Positions 58,018 through 64,000 of a stretch of 64,000 nucleotides of DNA are shown here, piece by piece. The translations under genes were made by a program, and so were the position numbers. The stretch lies in contig NC_135554.1 of NCBI RefSeq assembly GCF_964340395.1, positions 13,752,751 through 13,816,750 of the forward strand. The letters are read 5' to 3'. Numbering within the stretch: position 1 is the first letter of the stretch; the number at the start of each line of letters is the position of its first letter. The notes under the pieces are model-generated. The model had not been told where the DNA came from. It saw nothing but the letters and a program-made list of their open reading frames with translations, and made no database searches. Source of the DNA: Glandiceps talaboti (lineage: Eukaryota > Hemichordata > Enteropneusta > Spengelidae).

Positions 58018-58302
58018 TAGACTGTCGACAGTCGTTCGTGCCTTTTTTACTACGTTTCATCTAAAACAAAGTCGTCGCCTCGCTCCGTAGCGCTGAATAC
58101 TAACTAATGCGTCCTGATAGGAACTGCGATTGCCGAAGATCGCCGAAGGCACGAACTGTGAGTGCCGAAGGCTCGTGCCTCCGGCACTCGCTGATCAGTA
58201 CGCGGTTATGGTATTGCTCCGGATAGGAGCGAGGCGACGACTTTAGTTTTAGATAAAAACGTAGCAAAAAAGGCACGACTACGAACGACTGTCGACAGTC
58301 TA
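58018..58302. mobile_element. Foldback MITE with TAGACTGTCGACAGTC ends
   Basis: About 70-bp arms. The left begins TAGACTGTCGACAGTCGTTC and the right ends GAACGACTGTCGACAGTCTA. Both arms contain (read from the outside) CGTGCCTTTTTT, TACGTTT, ATCTAAAAC and GTCGTCGCCTCGCTCC. The loop is CGCCGAAGG-rich. ACTGTCGACAGT at each tip is itself a perfect palindrome. TA at the edges would suit a Tc1/mariner-type target, but this is not proven. Confidence 0.85.
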
Positions 58303-58702
58303 TGAAACAAGCAATGTGCTGGTTATCCGAGACTAAACGGTCCACTTAATTTCGTCTGTGGAAAAATTTGGTGTTTATTTTGGCAACAATAGTGACAATT
58401 GTGAAATTTGTCTACACGTTAGGAGCCAAATTCATGCAGATAATATCTACATTTAATTCCCATTCAATAAAACATTTCTGCCTGAACTGTTTTAGTTAGA
58501 ATTAAAGCGCAAATCAATCGATCTTATGCATGCTACTTGGGGTCACACGTTACTACAATCATGAACAATCCTAGACAGTAACACAGGCCACTCAAACAAA
58601 CCTTTTCTTACAAGATATTTACGAAAGATGTTTTCCTCGACTGAACTCTGGCACCATGCAAATAAGCCATTTCCACATCGCATATCGTGTTTTTCGTCAA
58701 AC

Positions 58703-58867
58703 AATGCGCCTATATATATAAACATGTATGTAATAGATAGTCAACGAGTTCGGGAGGGTTATCATGTGCCAATAAACAAGGGGGCGCAGCCCCCGAGTTT
58801 TTGGCACATAACCCTGCCGAACGAGTTGTCTATCTATTACATACATGTTTATATATATAGGCGCATT
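58703..58867. mobile_element. 165-bp near-perfect palindrome
   Basis: AATGCGCCTATATATATAAA at the left is exactly inverted at the right end. The pairing continues through CATGTATGTAATAGATAG, CAACGAGTTCGG and TGTGCCAA, leaving a small centre with GGGGGCGCAGCCCCC. Little divergence between arms implies a young or gene-converted element. It abuts the foldback at 58868. Confidence 0.88.
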
Positions 58868-61283
58868 GATTCAAAATGCTCACATTCACTATCGCTAATT
58901 TGCTAGACGACATGTTTGTGAAATGCATTCTGGTTTTAAAACTTTTCAAAAGCGTCTGCAAACACCTTAAAATGACCCTTTTTCAGTCACTTCCCTTCGG
59001 ATTTACTTCGAGAGTTTTCGGGTATTTCCGGTCCCACCTAGACCACGGGATTTTATGACGTCATAAAGAGACATGGATAGCACATAGCCTATGGCGAGCG
59101 TAGTCACTAGGTGAACAAAACTCAACAGCATTGTGAAAAAATACATTGCTAGTGGTTGTAACAGACATCAGTAAACAAAAACTACACTCTACATGTCTTA
59201 TTAACCAACATTTACCGATATTTACTCACACTTTCTGACTAATTGGCAGTGTCTGTTGGTATAAATGCTAAAATATGATCTCCCCATATTATGGCAAAAT
59301 AAATCAAAAACGGCTAGACTAGATATATATAAACACTTGTAATGTCGCGTGTTTCACACTCATTGACTTTTATTTATCTGATTTTTTATTATTTGCCGGC
59401 AAGAAGCATTACGATACCGTGGTGACGTTTGACGGCATCCCCGGGCCAAGGACGGCATATTTTAGCCCAATCGTACTCGCGTCGCCTTTTGAACAGTGCA
59501 TTTAACAACAAAGTAAACATATTTCATCTCGAATAAATATACTAGCTATTAGAATACCAATGGGAAACTTCAAGAAGGCGTATCGGGACATGTGCCACAA
59601 TATATTTGTTGGTCCCATAATACACTAATTGATTCGATTTGCTCCGAGCATATGGAAGTACGCTCCGAGTCATTGCATCATGTACATGTAAATGGAACTG
59701 TGACCGACCTAATTTTGTTGTCCATATATAAAATGAGACTGACCTGCACATTTTTCACAGTTTTCGTTGTGGTCTTGTATTGCCACATGTTTGGCTTGTG
59801 AACACAAGTTTACATCTATTATTATCTAGGGCGTAATACTCTAGTCCGAGTCTGAAACCCATATAAAACCTAAGAAACTCGCATTCGGATCGGACAGAAC
59901 AGAAGTAGGTCTCATCGACTTGTTGGGGACTCGAATTATTGCTTGTTTTTATCACGGTATACAGGTGATTATTATATATCGGTAGAGGGGTAGTGTTGTC
60001 AAGTTTTGTGCAGTCACCGCGGCCGCGGCAGTAAGCTCATATTATTACTAGGCCGCCGATCAAAGCTGAAGCAGTGTATGTACAATGTACGTATGGAATC
60101 GGGAGAGCACAGCGCACATTCGTGTCGGGTTAAATTTATCCACGTGTTGATGTAATCCATATTTATCAATCAGATATATTGTAAAATTCTTCAAGTCGTA
60201 CAGAAATAACGTCTCTAAAACAAACCCTGAGAAACGGGACCGGACGTGGCTAGCCAAGTATCTAGTTGCAGGCTTTCTTTCATAACCATGTGCTGGGGTC
60301 ACGACCTTGATTGCCGACGTCAATATTGTCCAATCGTATTTGATATCATGAACACATCGCGATATTTGATTTGTTGGTTTCCTAAACTGTACACTTCGAA
60401 TACCATGATTCGTTACAGAATTCTTCTAATGAATATTAAATAGGCTTGTTGCATTAAATTAAGTGATATCGCAACAAGGGAAACCATACAAGTTTTCTTC
60501 CAGACGAGTTGCTAAAGTCATGTAAATGACAACACTAAACTCACGAAATGTCCTCAATTCTTTACAATTTTATTGCTGATGATATGGCAATCTAATAGCT
60601 AGTATATTTATTCAAGATAAATATGTTTACTTTGTTGCTAAATGCGCCGTTCAAAAGGCGACATCAGTGAGTATAGTCGAGTATAGTGGGCTATAATATG
60701 CTGTCGACGCCATGCCTGTCGAAGATATTGTAATGCTTCTCCTCGGCAAATAATAAAAAAAATCAGATAAATAAATTGAAACACGCGAGCGACATTACAA
60801 GTGTTTATGTATATCTACACTGTAGTCTAGCCGTTTTGATTTACTTTGCCATAATATGGGGAGATCATATTTTAGCATTTATACCCACAGACACTGCCAA
60901 TTAGTCAGAAAGTGTGAGTAAATATCGGTAAATGTTGGTTAATAAGACATGTAGAGTGTAGTTTTTGTTTACTGATGTCTGTTACAACCACTAGCAATGT
61001 ATTTTTTCACAATGCTGTTGAGTTTTGTTCACCTAATGACTTCGCTCGCCATAGGCTACGTGCTTTCCATGTCTCTTTATGACGTCATAAAATCCCGTGG
61101 TCTAGGTGGGACCGGAAATACCCGAAAACTCTCGAAGTAAATCCGAAGGGAAGTGACTGAAAAAGGGTCATTTTAAGGTGTTTGCAGACGCTTTTGAAAA
61201 GTTTTAAAACCAGAATGCATTTCACAAACATGTCGTCTAGCAAATTAGCGATAGTGAATGTGAGCATTTTGAATCACCTTTAA
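58868..61283. mobile_element. 2.4-kb foldback with about 690-bp inverted arms
   Basis: The left arm (about 58868-59555) and right arm (about 60590-61283) are inverted copies sharing long blocks, such as GGGATTTTATGACGTCATAA, CATTTACCGATATTTACTCA and AAATATACTAGCTATTAG. The spacer is about 1 kb without a recognised gene. The outer 210 bp of each arm matches the right part of the TTAA MITE at 31777-32351. The terminal AGSGRCACAAAC stretch is missing on both sides, so the ends are eroded or replaced; on the left the palindrome at 58703-58867 abuts the break. No transposase frame is seen. Confidence 0.85.
59556..60589. other. Spacer of the 2.4-kb foldback
   Basis: About 1 kb of single-copy-looking sequence. 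ATATATAAA at about 59722 directly precedes ATGAGACTGACC, a 22-codon frame (RLTCTFFTVFVVVLYCHMFG) that looks like a signal peptide but is not followed by a recognisable exon. Confidence 0.35.
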
Positions 61284-61376
61284 ACTACGCTGTGATTGGC
61301 TCAAACGGATATATAGGTCACACGCCTAAGAAAAAGTGGGTTAAATAGCTCCATATAACCAACCGAAATGAAGGCC

Positions 61377-61499
61377 TCTGATTGGCCAAGTCGGTCTAGC
61401 CGTAGTATAAATATACATATTAGATAAATTATGAATATTAAATAATTACACCTTTCTATTGGACTTTCATATTCCAGTTGAATCGTGAAAACTTGACAA
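61377..61499 (+). promoter_or_regulatory. CCAAT and TATA motifs upstream of the second peptide gene
   Basis: GATTGGCC (inverted CCAAT) at about 61379-61386 and TATAAATA at 61406-61413 lie about 90 bp before the start codon at 61500. The order and spacing suit a TATA promoter. The leader contains TTGAATCGTG, also found in the leader of the gene at 45.8 kb (45784-45793). Confidence 0.5.
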
Positions 61500-62124
61500 A
61501 TGGCGGGAAGAAAAGGAACGATTATCATAATCTTCACAGCTGCAGCACTTTTATTGTTTGTCCACTCTTCTCATGGTAAAGCCTTTCCTGAAGAACGTCG
61601 ATCTCTGAGTTCGAAAGGTCAGGTTCAAGGTAATGGATCATTGTCTGAATTACACTTGAATGACTGCACAGTCTATCTACCCCTAGATCATCTACCCCAA
61701 TCCAGCCCTCCGCATCACATCTTTTATTTGTTTAGCTAGCTATTTAATTTCAGGGGTGGGTATAGTTGTCGAGTATATTATCAATCTTTGTTTTCGAATT
61801 GAAAGGTGCGTTATAAAAAGAGACATCAATAAGAGACATTTGCCACTGCTAAAAATCCTAAGACATACCAGACCCTACCGTAATTCGTAATCATCCGGCT
61901 TTGTTCGGCAACTTTCGGAAGAGTAGTATGATAACTTGCACCAGGCCAGGTCCACTCCCCAAAACAATCTATTTGCTTACACACTGTCGGATTGTATGTT
62001 ACTTTCACTTTCTCATTTTTTTTCAGAAACAAGAGACCAGCATGTACTGAAACGTGGATGGGGATCAAATCGGAAGGGAGGGCGAGGCAAAGTCCCCGTC
62101 CCTTTTATATTTGTAAGTACATAA
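61500..62124 (+). CDS. Second small secreted cationic peptide gene
   Basis: Exon 1 (61500-61629) gives 43 codons plus one base: MAGRKG, a hydrophobic core (TIIIIFTAAALLLFV), HSSHG (likely cleavage), then KAFPEERRSLSSKGQVQ, donor CAAG/GTAATG, phase 1. Exon 2 (from 62027, after TTTTTTTTCAG) reads ETRDQHVLKRGWGSNRKGGR, GKVPVPFIF and can run on as VST to TAA at 62122-62124. Alternatively, FIF/GTAAGT is a strong donor that joins in phase 0 to 62773-62793 (KGFHFR then TGA). The tail is about +5, contains VPVP like its relative at 46-52 kb, and has a dibasic KR before GWGSN where a convertase could cut. Same exon phase and precursor plan as the other locus; sequence identity is low. Family not recognised. 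Confidence 0.55.
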
Positions 62125-62184
62125 TATTTTATCGTTTTTTGTATATTGCAAGTAATCTTCTCTCTCCCTCTAATCAGTACAGTA

Positions 62185-62565
62185 AGGCGTAATAAAAATT
62201 GTTTGGTTCCGGTTACCCGACCCCACCTAGTTTTTCACTGCCGACCCTAAACTTATTTTTATATATTTGAGAAAAAATAATAAAATCACAAAACTTGTGA
62301 AGTGTCGTCAGAAATAGTGGATTCGGTGACATCAACTTAAAAAAAGACAATACAACACTGTTCTTCCAATTTGTAATGACTGTACATCTGATGGGAAGAA
62401 ACTAATAACACAGAGACCATGTGGAAAACAACGGAAAACATAACTACCTGAACTAGACATTCACACATGAAAAAAATATATAATAAAATGAAATAAAAAA
62501 TCTACCTGCCCCACCTATTCTAAAATTGAGCGTATCGGAAACACAGATATTTTTTTTATTAGCCG
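62185..62565. mobile_element. About 370-bp MITE with AGGC...TTGGTTCCG ends, copy 4
   Basis: The left end AGGCGTAATAAAAATTG, TTTGGTTCCGG and interior match the copies at 46773, 48146 and 54673. The right end is worn (TCGGAAACACAGATATTT). It lies about 70 bp after the possible exon 2 donor of the second peptide gene. Confidence 0.75.
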
Positions 62566-62772
62566 GCATAAGTATGAATTTGTTATGCGCAAACGAGGTT
62601 GTAATAAGGCGAACGAGGTTGTAATAAGGTTACGTTTTCACGGCGTTTCCGGAACAAGATGGCATGATATGCAGAAGTTCAAAAAACCTAACTGGCATGC
62701 TATAATTCCACGTATTTTGAAAAAAAAATATCTAAAACTCAAGTTGTTTTTTCCTGTCTTTTATCTTCACAG

Positions 62773-62793
62773 AAAGGCTTTCACTTCAGATGA
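62773..62793 (+). CDS. Possible alternative last exon of the second peptide gene
   Basis: After ATCTTCACAG the frame KGFHFR then TGA would continue in phase 0 from a splice at 62112/62113, changing the peptide end from FIFVST to FIFKGFHFR. Only splice signals and phase support this. Confidence 0.3.
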   Translation, partial: KGFHFR

Positions 62794-62839
62794 AGACATT
62801 TTAAACATTAATGTGAGATTCCAAGGTTTTGAACTTTGA

Positions 62840-63860
62840 TAAACTTTTGAACTTTGAACCTTTGTTGCGTCGAATTTGTTTGTACCGAAAATTACATGTA
62901 ACAACGTAAACGACTGTGTGGGTCATTGACCGATGTGTCCATGTGAAAGCTATGAGAAAGTTGACGTTTTTCTAAGTTGCCATGAGAGAAATGTAACATT
63001 GCAGTATTTGTTTATTTATATATTTTTATTTCCAGTTGATGTCCCCCTGGTGATCAATCCCAGTCTGAAATCAATTTCAACTGAAAATCATTGAAAAAGA
63101 ATGGGTGTCAAATCATTCTATTGAGAAAGTGTTCGGTAATGAAAAAAAGGGTCAAATAGCTGGCTTTTTAAGGTCATACGAGGTCAAAGCCGGTCGTGCC
63201 AATACGCTGTACGCTGTCATTCCACTAAAGATAATTGCTTGTTTATAAAGAATGTATATAATTGTTGTACACTATTGTGTATACGGACACAGTTAAAGGG
63301 CTACAGTATGTAACTTTATGGCTTTTGGTAGTAGCTACTTTTGTAGGATACCAAATGACAGAACCAATGTGGTAGAACTCACACCATGATATTCAAATAG
63401 GATATAACAATTAACGACGACATGACGTATTTTTAAGGTAACCAAAAAATTCGAAAACATATTATAGTTTCAGATACCAGGCCTGTTTTGTGTACATCTG
63501 TGCAAACTCAGTCACTTCCTTCTCGCGATGGATTGATTCTGAATAGCTTCCAAATATTTCAGTGTATATCATGTATATTCTCAGTACGCTGAATTTGGTC
63601 GACAATTGGGCCATAGTCACATACTTTGCGTCTTTTTAACCTAAATATGGTGAATGGGATTTGTTGACAAAGGCAAATAATGCCTATTTAAGGATCCCTA
63701 CAACAATTAGAACCAATTACTGATAGCATTTCCTATCGCCATAAATAGGACAATTATTTAAATGAATTATTATTGATGTGCCAGAAATACGCGTACGTAG
63801 AAGGCGTACCAGAGCAAAGCTCGGGGACGTACCTCAATGGCCCTAATGTTATGCCTTGTC
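62840..63860. other. Gene-poor stretch
   Basis: No gene or named repeat recognised. Confidence 0.4.
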
Positions 63861-63892
63861 GAATCAGTGTCTGTCGGTCGGTCTCTACCTGC

Positions 63893-63893
63893 C

Positions 63894-63928
<35 letters not shown>

Positions 63929-63938
63929 TTCTGTCTGT

Positions 63939-63969
<31 letters not shown>

Positions 63970-64000
63970 CCATCCATCCATCCATCCATCCATCCATCCA
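63893..64000. repeat. (GTCT)n, (GCCT)n and (ATCC)n tandem repeat at the window end
   Basis: GTCT units to about 63939, GCCT to about 63969, then ATCC to the last base, so the array continues outside the window. Confidence 0.97.

Noticed and set aside
58876-61267. Identical 60-residue frames at 58876-59058 (plus) and 61085-61267 (minus)
   Set aside because: They are the two arms of the foldback element, not a conserved gene pair. The frame opens in repeat sequence shared with the MITE at 31777.

Overview
The window looks like nuclear DNA of an invertebrate animal. It is AT-rich, its genes are split by many GT-AG introns, and it is full of microsatellites, minisatellites and short inverted-repeat transposons. 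Two housekeeping genes are unmistakable at protein level (EIF2B2 and PARS2). Both have far more introns than I recall for their vertebrate counterparts, which fits an intron-rich lophotrochozoan or invertebrate deuterostome. I cannot name the species.

Layout. 1-2.4 kb: a terminal-inverted-repeat element and a 37-bp minisatellite. 2.7-13.1 kb, minus strand: EIF2B2 (eIF2B beta), 12 coding exons, 355 codons, with repeats in its introns and decayed partial copies of its own exon 6. 13.1-14.6 kb: the shared upstream region of two head-to-head genes, with CCAAT and YY1-type motifs. 14.6-23.1 kb, plus strand: PARS2 (mitochondrial prolyl-tRNA synthetase), 11 coding exons, 456 codons; one minisatellite family sits on both sides of its last exon. 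25.4-25.8 kb: a possible two-exon start of a small single-pass membrane protein. 26-37 kb: mostly gene-poor, with microsatellites and two MITE-like elements. 37.2-37.9 kb, minus strand: an intronless Tctex1-domain (dynein light chain-like) gene. 38-45 kb: microsatellites, dispersed repeats and a few doubtful exons.

45.7-52.2 kb: a TATA-driven gene for a small secreted cationic peptide. A non-coding exon is followed by a signal-peptide exon (present twice around a 100-N gap) and then a tandem series of related C-terminal exons, two intact and one frame-broken. A very long CT tract lies at or just before the start of each. A divergent relative lies at 61.4-62.8 kb. The shared plan is signal peptide, propiece, phase-1 intron, then a cationic tail with a PVP or PRI motif. 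It suggests a host-defence or signalling peptide family. This is the best candidate for something undescribed.

57.5-61.3 kb is a cluster of nested inverted repeats, including a 2.4-kb foldback whose arms belong to the same MITE family seen at 17.8 and 31.8 kb. The window ends inside a GTCT/GCCT/ATCC tandem repeat. I found no CRISPR array, rRNA, tRNA, reverse transcriptase or virus-like gene.
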